From Antennarius striatus (lineage: Eukaryota > Chordata > Actinopteri > Lophiiformes > Antennariidae), in assembly GCF_040054535.1 (NCBI RefSeq), contig NC_090791.1:16703827-16767826 (forward strand): a stretch of DNA of 64,000 nt. The letters are read 5' to 3'. Shown here in pieces: positions 45,020 through 55,710 of the stretch (position 1 is its first letter; every line of letters starts with the position of its first letter). The notes under the pieces were generated by a model. It did no database searches. It was not told the origin of the DNA and saw only the letters and a program-made list of their open reading frames with translations. A program made the position numbers and the translations under genes.

Positions 45020-46670
45020 GAGTCTGTCCTTGGTAGCCGGATGAGTTCTCCTTCAAAGGCTTTTGGAAGTTGAGTCCACATGTCAGAGCAGTGCAAAGGT
45101 GTTCACAGTGTAAAAAGCATACACGAGTGTCTGTGGAAAACCTGGATCTCGAGATGTGTACCTAGACAACCGATAAGGATTCGAAGACTTTGTGAGTCAC
45201 TTGTCAACATTGCCTTGACATATCAATATGTCTTCACAACATCGGCATCCAAGGCAGTTTGGTGGAGAACGTTTTGGCACGGATGGAGATGGCGCCGCGA
45301 TCAAAAGAAAGTAAATGGTTCAACTTGTTCTCTCTGAAGCGGAAAAAAACCTGAGGGCATGAGTTAAATCAGAGAAGTCCGATACGCAATAAACAGCAGA
45401 GTTAACCCTGAGTTGGGTTACATCCTCAGGTCTTTGGGTGAAACAGTCAAATAACTTTTGCAAAAAAAAAAAAAAAAGTTCAGAAGTGAGTCGACTGTCA
45501 TGTAGATGTCACGTAGAGGTGTGTCCATGTGATTAATTCAATCAAACAGCCACATGCTCTCTCCAAACACGCTTTGCATACTTAAGATGTCTTTTTTTTT
45601 CTTCACTTTTTTCTTCAGTTTTCCATACTCCGAACTTCCTGAACTGTTAAACCATCACCTTGCAAAAGTGCCCAACATTATTTTAACCTATTGTCCAATG
45701 GGATTAATGGAGAGGTGCGTCTCGGTTGTGATTAGGATTACACTCACATTCGCTTTAAAACAGTCACATAACAGACGGAAACTTAAGGGTGGCTGCTGCA
45801 CAGTGCTGTCTTGCCTAACCCAGTATAACACTATGATTTGAACAGGAAACAGCCGACTTAGAGGCAAATATCTCCAACGCTGCAGATTCTGAGCAAGTTT
45901 CTGTCGTAAATTTCAACAGTTTGCAACATCATAACATTTACCTGCAAATGAACCCGTCACATTCACGCCTGTCAAAATTTCTATCCTGTTGGATAAACAG
46001 AAGTTAAGGCCAAAGCCCAAAATGTAGCATTGACATCAAAACAAACAGGACAGGCTGCAAACAAAGGCTCAGCCGGAGAGGCGTCCTCCCTGTAGTTATA
46101 GGATGATTTTTGCCTTTCATTTGGGTCAAGCTAGGCCTGAATATTGACAGCAGATTGTTAAAACTGTCTCAGAGTCACCCCAAGTGAAGAACCCGGCGTG
46201 AACCAGTGGAGTCCCCCGGACCAGCTGGTGGTCTTTGTGACCGTCTCTGGTTTGACCAGTTCCAGCCTGTTATTTGTGAACTGCCACCCACTTTGGCTTA
46301 TCTATGAAATAAAACCCACAGATCTGTCAACTCACTAGGTAATAAAATCATGGGTAGGCGACCAACGGGTTATTTGGTGGTTGCTGAGTTGGCTTCAATA
46401 AGATCAGCAGTGTTATGCAACTCTGATCCAGCCTCGGCTCCTTCTTCCAAATGCCTCGCTGAGACCAAGTTGGTGCTAAAGCATCTGGAAATAAGTTGTA
46501 TATATTCTATTAACACACACTGTACTCAGGTTTTTATTTATAGTGTCAACTGTAGATCAAACATGGCACGGCCGCTTGTGCCTGGAGAGCCTTTTTATTG
46601 TCAGAAGATGTGTAAAAAAATAATAAAATGTCTTCATTTAATTTTGATTCGTTGTGGCAATGTTACTGTA
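45020..46670. other. Intergenic downstream of dlx3
   Basis: No gene or named repeat seen. Any enhancer content would need cross-species alignment. Confidence 0.4.
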
Positions 46671-46672
46671 TG

Positions 46673-46674
<2 letters not shown>

Positions 46675-46707
<33 letters not shown>
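46675..46707. repeat. (CA)n microsatellite
   Basis: A CA tract of about 33 bp. Confidence 0.85.
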
Positions 46708-46709
<2 letters not shown>

Positions 46710-47811
46710 GGTATTGAGAGTGTGCTGACGGTGCTTTCCTGGTGCGAGTGAATCAGACAGCAGATACAGGTTGCACCCATCCATATATTATCCACACACT
46801 CACACAGGGTGCGTGTAAAGAAGGCTGTGGGAGGTGACAGCGCAGCAGACACTCTGGAGTCTCTGGATACTAATAACACACCACTGGCACACACGGAGAT
46901 GGGTGTACACCGCTTTCATGTGGCACAAAGTTGGAAAGGGGAGGAGAGTTGTGTTTGTGTGTGTGAGACAAACAAAATGCTCTCTCCTCTCTCAACCAAC
47001 CAAACCCACAGGTTGGCCGACAAAAAGAGGGCGAGGAAGGGAAAACCAGACAAGAGCTTTGAAGAAACACCCAAAAACACAGTGACCTGACAGACCGTCT
47101 TTTTTCTCTGGGTCAACTTTCAGATGATTTGTTAGTCGAAACAAGAAAAAAAGACGGTGAGGGTTAATATGGCATTTGAGCTCCAGGGCACATTTTACAC
47201 TACAGCTGGTTAGCATTGCTTAGCATTTAGCCAGGAAACGCAAGAAACATCTCACCTCACTATGGCTTTACTGATCTTGTGTTCCCATGATGGCGACATG
47301 TCTTGCCAACCCCACCACTCAAATTTAGGAAAATATTTGCTAAATTTGGTGTAACTTACTGTAATGTGTAAATGAATGTCATGCCTAATAAAGAATAAAC
47401 TATTTAAAATGACATGACTCGACATAACACTGGATCTCCCCTAAGACACGTCTCAGAGCCACGAGCAGCCAATAGTGTGACTGCATGAGTGGAGGTCAGG
47501 GCTTCACCATAGTAGGGCTGACAGATCTGCTGCCTGACCCACTGGACTTTGTGGCTTCTTGTTACCAGGCAACATGTCTACATAACACACTTCTGTATTT
47601 GTTCTTATGACTGCTGCTTCAGGTAAACTATAAGGTAACAAACACAGCAAGACACAACTCCTCCTCCTCTTCCTCACTCTTCTCTCTCACAGTCATCCCC
47701 TGTCTTTCCACATTAACTTTGATCATCCATCTAAAATTAATGACTGGATTTTGATATAGATATATACGTAGATATTGATATATATTGATATATATTTACA
47801 TTATAATACTC

Positions 47812-47850
47812 TATTTTTTTATTTAATTTAAAAAATTAAATAAAAAAATA
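47812..47850. repeat. Perfect 18-bp AT hairpin
   Basis: The arm TATTTTTTTATTTAATTT (47812-47829) is the exact reverse complement of 47833-47850, with only AAA between them. TATATTTACATT-like direct repeats flank it (47790-47802 and 47848-47858). Confidence 0.85.
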
Positions 47851-47879
47851 TTTACATTTATAACTCATTCACTACTGTG

Positions 47880-50470
47880 ACCCAATAAATGCATCCTAAA
47901 ACACACCCTTCAGTTCACGTTCTCTGCTCTTCATACGTATATAATGAGGTTACGACAGAGATTTTCCAAACCAGGATGTCTTTATTCTTTTCTTTTCCAC
48001 TCAGAATGCTTCCCCGCCATCCTCACATGGTCTGCTATATCCACTCATGTGACCGGCTCGCGTTTCGTCGTGTTAGCTTAGCATGACGGCTCAGGTGTGG
48101 ATCCAAAAAACACATTTTCACCGGAACACCTTCCATATTTTGCATCAGTCTTTAAGTTCCCGTGATGCACTCTCAGCTTCCTGGTGTCAGAGAGGAATGC
48201 ATGTGAACATCACGGGAGACAGACAGCAGGGGCAAACAGGGACTTGTAGCAACCTGTGGCGGCTGCACAGGAACAGAGATGTTCACCAACGTCTGTGGGT
48301 TTATGGTTTTAACAAACAACCTCATGCCTCATATTCTTGGAACAAACAGAAAATAGAATTCCAAAGACTAACTTCTCCTCGCCAAGGATCTTGTGAATTG
48401 TATGAATGCTGCAGAGTGTTTAGCAGCTTTCTGCCGCAACCCTCACAGGAAATGAACACCTCTTGATTTTTTTTTTAACCATCATGAAAACTTTCACAGC
48501 GTGTTTGGAAGGTGAGCTAAGGTGACATTTCCACTCGCTGACATTCACGAGCAGGCTGGGAAAGGGTGATACAAGGTGATGACATCACCTGCTGTGAATT
48601 GAGCTAAGAGGAAAACTCAACAGCGGAAGGAGATTTTTATAACCGCTATGAAAGATTTGGAGCTGACGTTACTTTCCCTGCCTCCAGCTACGATCTGCAC
48701 ACTGCACTTAAGACTGATGTGGACTTTTGAAAGGCGATACTAAAGGCAAAAGAGGCAGACGTGACACTGCCTTGAATTTAGCTAAGATAATGCAAACGGA
48801 CTTCATGTACATATGAATGATAAGAACTGCAACTAAACAAAAAATAGACCATCAACTAGTGATGATAAAAAGAATTCTATACTAGAAGGCCTACAGGGTC
48901 AAGGGTTAGATGGTGTTACTTTTCGTAGGATATCATCGAGGTGACTCGACCTGTGTGTGTGTGTGTCTGTGTGTCTGTGTGCTATGTTCTGTGTACAACG
49001 GTGCAACAGTTGACGATCGACTCAGCGATTCAGCCTGGAATGCTAGCACCATGCACACTCAGGAGGGTCCCTGTTTTTTCCCCCAAAGGCCCAATGATGA
49101 ACATGTTTTTTTGGGTTTGTTTTTTTTTACAGTGTTTTGACATAATCTGGAAAGTATTTTCTAATTGTTAAGGTTTAATGACAATGGCGCTGGTAGAGGT
49201 ATGTGCTGTCTAAGTGTACTAGTTTATTCTAGGGCGCACAATATTTGGATGTGGAATCCTTTGCTGTAGAGCAGCATTAAAAGATAGTTTTTATCTTTAA
49301 AAGCCAATTGTGGGTTTATTTTCACCATGTAGTGGACTTTGTTTTTATTGTTTATTCCAAATTTATTGTCATGAAACAAACTGATCGGCAAAACCGAGGT
49401 TTTTTTCCTCACTGTCTTGACCTTATCAAGCTGATGTCACATGGTCTCATCCATTAACACGTAGAGAAGCACCAACACATTCTCACACACACTCCTACAA
49501 ACAAATATTGACAGTCTGCAACATGTCCGACATCAACCACATCGGTCTAACCGGTGAATACGCCACTTCTCAGACGCACAAACAGTACGAGCATTCTCAC
49601 TGAGCTCTGCAGCATCTCAGCTCCACTTAGAAACTAAGTGTGTATGTGTTTTCCCACAGCATGGGTCAATTTTAACAAGCAAATATAAAGTGACCCCCAC
49701 TGTTTACGGCCTGTTTTAATTAATGTGTTTTTTTTCTCCATGTCTCGTTCTATGAATCTCTCTCTCTCTCTGCTTTCTACTCTCTAGGGGGTCACATGCT
49801 GTCATCTGCCCAGTAGCAAGTTGTGAAATCTTCAGTTTTATGGATTTTACGTTTTTGTCCTCACGCAAGTTCTTGACTTTCAGTCATTCACTTCTCTTTT
49901 TCTGTTCTATATGCGTGGCGTTTGTTTTTCTACATGAACATGTTAAACTTGTGTAAAAAAATTATCCAGCCAAAAGCTTGGGAGAGAATTGTTTTCCTCT
50001 CACCTTGATCAGCTAAAGTTTCCATATTAAAAACAAAGCTAGCTGGATAGCTGCTTTTAATAAACGTGATGTACAAACATCTTGAGGTAGCTCAGATTGC
50101 CCATGCAAACAAAGTTGGTACTTTTCTTCCTGCTTATAACAAGGTCTCTGCTATTAAAGGGTATCTATGGCTTAATAATCACATTTTATGTCTTAGCAAA
50201 TGTTTTTCCTAAAAGAGGTCATGAGAGGCTTTTAAAGTCTTAGATGTACTTTATAGAATTCTTTCTCTTCCTTGCTCTAGGTAGTAATGTTAAAATTCCG
50301 TATTTTTGTATCTTTCATCCTGGTCGTCGTCGACACCATCAGACCAGAAGCAACGCAGCGTCAGACCTAGAAAGACCAGATACGTTTTTTAAGTTGTTAA
50401 CTCATTCATCCGTTTTCTATTGCCCATTTGGTTTAATATAATTTTACAGAAAGTCACGTATGTTTAAAAC
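47880..50470. other. Intergenic, nothing recognised
   Basis: No gene is supported. A short GT stretch lies near 48953-48980. Confidence 0.4.
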
Positions 50471-50474
50471 GGCC

Positions 50475-50600
50475 TTGGTGCACTAGTGTCGCGTCCGGAG
50501 TTTCCCCCACCTCACCCCCTCAGTCTGCTGGGATAGGCTCCAGCTCCCCGCGACCCGCCACAGCGGATGAAGCGGTTGACGATGAATGAATGTTTAAAAT
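50475..50600 (+). mobile_element. Fish interspersed repeat, 3' tail
   Basis: CTGGGATAGGCTCCAGCTCC followed by CCGCGACCCGCC, an AAGCGG stretch and a GATGAATGAATG tail is the end of a very common teleost repeat (L2-like LINE tail in my recollection). The tail short repeat GATGAATGAATG marks its 3' end. Confidence 0.65.
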
Positions 50601-50602
50601 AG

Positions 50603-50835
50603 TACGGTGGAGCAGTGGGTAGCACTGTCGCCTCGGCAAGAAGGTTCTGGGTTTGAGTCCGTTGGTGTGGACTTTGTATGTTCTCCCAGTGTCTGTGTGG
50701 ACACTCTCCGGGTTCTACGGCTTCCTCTCACCTCCAAAAACACGTAGCTTTGGAAGTGACTTGGTCACACCAAATTGTTCATAGGTGTGAGTGTGAGTGG
50801 TTGTCTTTCATTTGGCCCCAGCCTCTCAGATTTCA
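50603..50835 (+). mobile_element. Fish interspersed repeat, 5' head
   Basis: GTACGGTGGAGCAGTGGGTA, GCACTGTCGCCTCGGCAAG, AAGGTTCTGGGTTTGAGTCC and a TTCTCCC...GTGTGGACACTCTCCGGGTTCT series match the head of the same common teleost repeat whose tail lies just upstream. The copy ends before its own tail. Confidence 0.6.
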
Positions 50836-51243
50836 TCAGATATCACCAAAGGTATACAAAGATAAACACGGAAGATCTCTCGAACGTTGTCTGAGTACAA
50901 ATTTCACAGACATGTGTGAAGTCATTTCAGTCATATACCCTATGATGCCTTCTTGCTCTGTTTTGGAAACTCATTACATTGAAATAAGAAACAACAACAA
51001 TAGTACAGTAAACTACCATAGCTGCTCTAACTATAATAGTGAACTGTAGATGTGCTTGTCACTACATACAGCATCTGTGGTATTTATAACAGATGTAATT
51101 TTACGTTAATGGAGCAATAGAACCAATCTCCACATTTAGATATGAACAAAAAGCTGTGAAAATAAGGTAATTTATTATACTGTAATATATACTATCACTA
51201 TATTATATAATTCACAATCTTCTTCTCCTTTTGGCTTTTCCCT

Positions 51244-52764
51244 TCAGGGGTCGCCACAGCAAATCAATTGCCTCCATCTAACCCTGTCTTCTGCATCCTT
51301 TTCTCTCACACCAACTACCTTCATGTCCTCTTTCACTACATCCATAAACCTCCTCTTTGGTCTTCCTCTAGGCCTCCTGCCTGGCAGTTCAAAACTCAGC
51401 ATCCTTCTACCAATATATTCACTATCTCTCCTCTGGACATGTTCAAACCATCTCAGTCTGGCCTCTCTGACTTTATCTACAAAACCTCTAACATGTGCTG
51501 TCCCTCTGATGTACTCATTCCTGATCCTGTCAATCCTGGTCACTCCCAGAGAAAACCTCAGCATCTTCATCTCTGCTACCTCCACCTCTGCCTCCTGTCT
51601 TTTCCTCAGTGACACTGTCTCTAGACCAAACAACATCGCTGGTCTCACCACAGTTTTGTACACCTTTCCTTTCATTTTAGCTGAAACTCTTCTATCACAC
51701 ATCACACCTGACACTTTTCTCCACCCGTTCCATCCTGCCTGTACACACTTCTTCACCTCTTTTCCACACTCTCCATTGCTCTGGACTGTTGATCCTAAGT
51801 ACTTAAAATCCTCCACCTTCTTGATCTCTTCTCCCTCTAACCTCACTCTTCCACTTGGGTCCCTCTCATTCACACACATGCACTCTGTCTTACTGCGGCT
51901 AACCTTCAATCCTCTCCTTTCCAGGACAAACCTCCACCTCTCTAGCTTCTCCTCCACCTGTTCCCTGCTCTCACTGCAGATCACAATGTCATCTGCAAAC
52001 ATCATAGTCCATGGAGATTCCTGTCTAACCTCGTCTGTCAGCCTGTCCATCACCATAGCGAACAAGAAGGGGCTCAGAGCTGATCCCTGATGCAGTCCCA
52101 CCTCCACCTTGAACTCCTCTGTCACACCTACAGCACACCTCACCACTGTCTTACAGTCCTCATACATGTCCTGAACCACTCTTACATACTTTTCTGCCTC
52201 TCCAGACTTCCTCATACAATACCACAGTTCCTGTCTGGGCACCCTGTCATAAGCTTTCTCCAGATGTATGAAAATACAATGCAGCTCTGTCTGGCCTTCT
52301 CTGTACTTCTTCTCTATCAACATCCTCAAAGCAAATACTGCATCTGTAGTACTCTTTTTCGGCATGAAACCATACTGCTGCTCACAAATGCTCACTTCTG
52401 CCCTTAGTCTAGCTTCAAATACTTTTTCCCATAACTTCATTGTATTGCTCATCAGCTTTATTCCTCTGTAGTTGCCACAACTCTGCACATCTCCCTTGTT
52501 CTTAATATTGGGCACCAGCACACTTCTCCTCCATTCCTCAGGCATCTTCTCACTATCTAAGATCCTGTTGAACAACCCAGTCAGAAACTCTACTGCCACC
52601 TCTCCTAGACACTTCCATACCTCTACAGGTATATCATCAGGACCGACTGCCTTTCCACTCTTCATCCTCTGTAATGCTCTCCTCACTTCATCCTGACTAA
52701 TCTTTATTAGTTCCTGGTCCACAACAGTCACCTCTTCTAGTCTTTGTTCTCTCATTGTCCTCAT
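51244..52764 (-). CDS. LINE reverse transcriptase (copy 3), long open frame
   Basis: A 506-codon open frame. Blocks in order: GKAVGPDDIPVEVWK, the NYRGIKLMS block, QQYGFMPKKSTTDAVFALR, motif A, LHQGSALSPFLFA, motif C FADD (Asp258-Asp259), KVSRSKTECMCVNE, KYLGSTVQSNGECGKEVKK, and a C-terminal RRPRGRPKRRFMDVVKEDM...RWRQLICCGDP. In motif A the expected first Asp is His167 (FIHLEKAYDRV), which should abolish catalysis. The frame opens mid-domain, because upstream in-frame stops separate it from the endonuclease part in the same frame (53538-53092). Confidence 0.85.
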   Translation of the reverse strand: MRTMREQRLEEVTVVDQELIKISQDEVRRALQRMKSGKAVGPDDIPVEVWKCLGEVAVEFLTGLFNRILDSEKMPEEWRRSVLVPNIKNKGDVQSCGNYRGIKLMSNTMKLWEKVFEARLRAEVSICEQQYGFMPKKSTTDAVFALRMLIEKKYREGQTELHCIFIHLEKAYDRVPRQELWYCMRKSGEAEKYVRVVQDMYEDCKTVVRCAVGVTEEFKVEVGLHQGSALSPFLFAMVMDRLTDEVRQESPWTMMFADDIVICSESREQVEEKLERWRFVLERRGLKVSRSKTECMCVNERDPSGRVRLEGEEIKKVEDFKYLGSTVQSNGECGKEVKKCVQAGWNGWRKVSGVMCDRRVSAKMKGKVYKTVVRPAMLFGLETVSLRKRQEAEVEVAEMKMLRFSLGVTRIDRIRNEYIRGTAHVRGFVDKVREARLRWFEHVQRRDSEYIGRRMLSFELPGRRPRGRPKRRFMDVVKEDMKVVGVREKDAEDRVRWRQLICCGDP

Positions 52765-53091
52765 TCATCAACTCTTCAAAGTACCTTTCCATCTTCCCAT
52801 CACACTACTGGCACCTGTCAATAGACTTCCATCTCTATCCTTAATCACTCTAACCTGCTGCACGTCCTTCCCAACTCTGTCTCTCTGTCTTGCCAACCTA
52901 TATAGCTCAGTCTCTTCCTCCTAACTGTCCAACCTAGCATACAAGTCATCATAAGCCCCTTGTTTGGCCTTTGCTACCTCTACCTTCACCTTATGCTGCA
53001 TCTCCCTGTACTCCTGTCTATTCTCCGCAGTCCTCTCAGTGCCCACTTCTTCTTGGCTAACCTCTTTCTCTGTATATACTCCTGTACCTCC

Positions 53092-53834
53092 TCACCAAGT
53101 CTCCTTATCTACTTTTCTTCCAGGTGACACACCAAGTACTCTCCTACCTGTCTCCCTGATAACATTAGCTGTAGTTGTCCAGTCATCTGGAAGCACCTCC
53201 TGACCAACCAGAGCCTGTCTTGACTCCTTCCTAAAAGTCATGCAACACTCTTCCTTTTTCAGCTTCCGACATTTCATCCTCTGCTCTGTCTTTGTCCTCT
53301 TCATCTTCCTCACCACCAGAGTCATCCTACACACCACCATCCTATGCTGTTTGGCTACACTCTCGCCTACCACTACTTTGCAGTCACTGATCTCTTTCGG
53401 ATTACACCATCTACACAAGATGTAGTCTACCTGTGTGCTCTTACCTCTACTCTTATAGGTCACCCTATGCTCCTGCCTCCTCTGGAAGAAAGTATTCACT
53501 ACAGCCATTTCCATCCTTTTTGCAAAGTCAACCACCATCTGGCCTTCTGCATTCCTCTCCTGCCCATCATATCCTCATCACCTCTGTTACCTGCACCAAC
53601 ATGTCCATTGAAGTCTGCACCAATGACAACTCTCTTACTTGTAGGTATGCTATGCATCACTTTGTCAAAGTCCAACCAGAATTTCTCCTTCTCTTCCAGC
53701 TCACATCCTACCTGTGGAGCATACCCACTAACAACATTGAACATCACACCTTCAATTTTTAGCTTCAGACTCATCACTCTATCTGACACTCTTTTTACCT
53801 CCAGGACATTCCTAACAAACTCCTCCTTCAACAT
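53092..53834 (-). pseudogene. LINE APE endonuclease, frameshifted (copy 3)
   Basis: Two overlapping frames (53834-53499 and 53538-53092) together cover the endonuclease: VVSGYAPQVG and VVIGADFNGHVGAGNRG in the first, then VVDFAKRMEMAVVNTFFQ and YILCRW in the second. A frameshift near 53500-53540 separates them, and a stop at 53092-53094 ends the second frame before the reverse transcriptase. Confidence 0.8.
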
Positions 53835-54399
53835 AACTCCTATTCCATTTCTCTGCCTATCTACACCATGACAGGATTAATTGAACCTTGCTCCTAAACT
53901 TCTAGCATTGCTACCTTTCCACCTGGTCTCCTGGACACACAGTATGTCTACCTTCCTCCTCTGCATCATGTCAACCCACTCTACCTTTTCCTGTCATAGT
54001 TCCAACATTCAATGTCCCTACTCTCAGTCCTATACTCTTGGTGTTCCTCGTCTTTCTCTTCCCACGAACACACTTTCCTCCTCTCCTTTTTCAACCAACA
54101 GGAGTCCAATTTCCACCGGCACCCTCTAGGTGATGGTGGTCGTTGTTAACCTGGGCCTCGACCGATCCGGTATCAAGTCATGGATTTGATTTGCATTTTT
54201 GATTTGGCAAAAGTTTTACGTCGGATGCCCTGTCTGACACTACCCTCTGTATTTATTCAGGCTTGGGACCAGTACAATAAGACACTGGCTTGTGTCCTCT
54301 TGCGGCTACATTATATAATATACTGTTTAATGTACTACACAATATGTGGATGTACAAAGACAGTCACTGGTATGAAGCAGAGATGACTGCAATATGTGT

Positions 54400-54990
54400 T
54401 GAAAGTCTTGAAATAGAAATGACTAATGATGAGACAAACAATGTCTGATATACCAAACCATGAACAGGAAGTAGTTACACGTTGCTTGAACATGAAGCCA
54501 TGGAGGATTTTACATTCATTATAATGACACTGATGGTGGCACACTTCCTGAGATCCATAGTAATGATGTGCTGATAAAGACCAGGGTGCGAATTGTGAGA
54601 TAGAGATGTAAAAACCTTTCTGGTTGTTAAATCTCTATCTCTGAAGGAATTTTATTCATTCAAACCTGTTAAGGCTTCTTGGTAGAAAATAACCCGGTCA
54701 ACATTGGTTCCTACTTATACCTGAGCACCAGTTATCCTCAGGAGACTCAGTGTATCATTTAGTTTCTACAAGAGGACGACAGGTAGTCTATAGTCTACAT
54801 TGTTGCTCTAACTTTCAACCTGACCTGAACTGTCTTCAGTCTCCATGTTGGTGAACGCCTCCATAAACATAAATACATTGTGGGTTTGTTTCCTACTCAG
54901 AAGTTCACAGAGATGTGGAGAAAAGAAGAACAAAACCCTGCAGAAAGAAGAAAAGACCACATGAAGTCTGACATCAGAGCAAACTGTTCA
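54400..54990. other. Intergenic, nothing recognised
   Basis: Short spacer between the LINE and a SINE. No gene seen. Confidence 0.4.
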
Positions 54991-54994
54991 CTTA

Positions 54995-55424
54995 AAGATT
55001 AAAGATTAAATCCACTTTATTTGTCCACACGTAGGGAAATTATCTTTACACTCTTCACACTTTCTTTGCATGTGGTTACATTTTTTTGGTTAGTCATAGA
55101 CACATAGTTTTTTGAATACAGGCCCCAGGACACAACACACTAGGGGCCTGTAGGCATGCAATTAGTAACACATCACACAAGAAACAGTAGGGGGAGGCAG
55201 AGTGATGGGTTGCACATGGGGGTCGCGCCCCAAACGAGCAGCTTGTAGGGTGGGACGGCGCCTTGCTCAAGGGGCGCCTCGGCAGTGGCGGGGAGGTGAG
55301 CTGACTCCTCCCACCGTCAGCTCATATTCCGAGGGATGTCCTGGCGGGAGCGGGATTCAAACTACCGATGGCTGGGCGATCCATCTTCAAGACATCTGCT
55401 CTGCCGCTGAGCCACTGCCGCCCA
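54995..55424 (-). mobile_element. tRNA-type SINE with LINE-like tail
   Basis: On the minus strand it opens GGGCGGCAGTGGCTCAGCGG, followed by AGAGCAGATGTC and the box-B-like GTAGTTTGAATCCC. The body has CTGCCGAGGCGCCCCTTGAG and AAGGCGCCGTCCC, and the tail is ...CCACACGTAGGG-type sequence ending in GGATTTAATCTTTAATCTTT. Head, body and short-repeat tail fit a tRNA-derived fish SINE. Parts also occur at 39845-39890 (tail) and 63235-63475 (head and body). Confidence 0.65.
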
Positions 55425-55609
55425 CTTCTGAGATTTACTGAGATATTTTGACGAGTATGTGAAGCAATTAAGGCTCATAGAACTTATTGATTGCCTACTG
55501 AGTTCTTAATTTTTAATGATAAAAAATATCATCCCTTCATTTTTTGGGGGGGATAAATCACACCCTGATTAGGACCATAGAGATGAAAATATACCATAGA
55601 GCATAGACC

Positions 55610-55710
55610 AAGCATGGGTAAACTACGGCCCATGGGCCATATACAGCTTTATAATCCGGCCAGCCAAACTTTGACTTTTATACACTGGCAAAAATGGGAG
55701 ACCAGCAGCA
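55610..55710 (+). mobile_element. hAT-like transposon fragment
   Basis: CATGGGTAAACTACGGCCCA followed by TGGGCCATATACAGC and ATCCGGCC resembles the termini of Charlie-type hAT elements (GGGTGGGCAAACTACGGCCC...). Only the end region is recognisable, and no transposase or duplicated target could be seen. Confidence 0.45.

Larger units (their letters stand above)
51212..54309 (-). mobile_element. RTE-like LINE, copy 3, near full length
   Basis: A 3.1-kb antisense non-LTR retrotransposon bounded by the perfect 10-bp direct repeat ATTATATAAT (51202-51211 and 54310-54319). From its 5' end (plus position 54309) it has a UTR, an APE-type endonuclease region (about 53870-53100), a reverse transcriptase (52764-51244) and a short 3' tail after the stop. 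The 5' end matches that of the partial copy at 10618, which supports it as the true element start. Length and domain order fit RTE-type LINEs. The endonuclease part is frameshifted near 53500-53540 and has stops, so the copy is not autonomous. Confidence 0.88.

Noticed and set aside
51268-52696. Plus-strand frames up to 255 codons opposite the LINE reverse transcriptase
   Set aside because: They are antisense shadows of the RT gene. The same shadow frames appear opposite copy 1 at 3478-4978.
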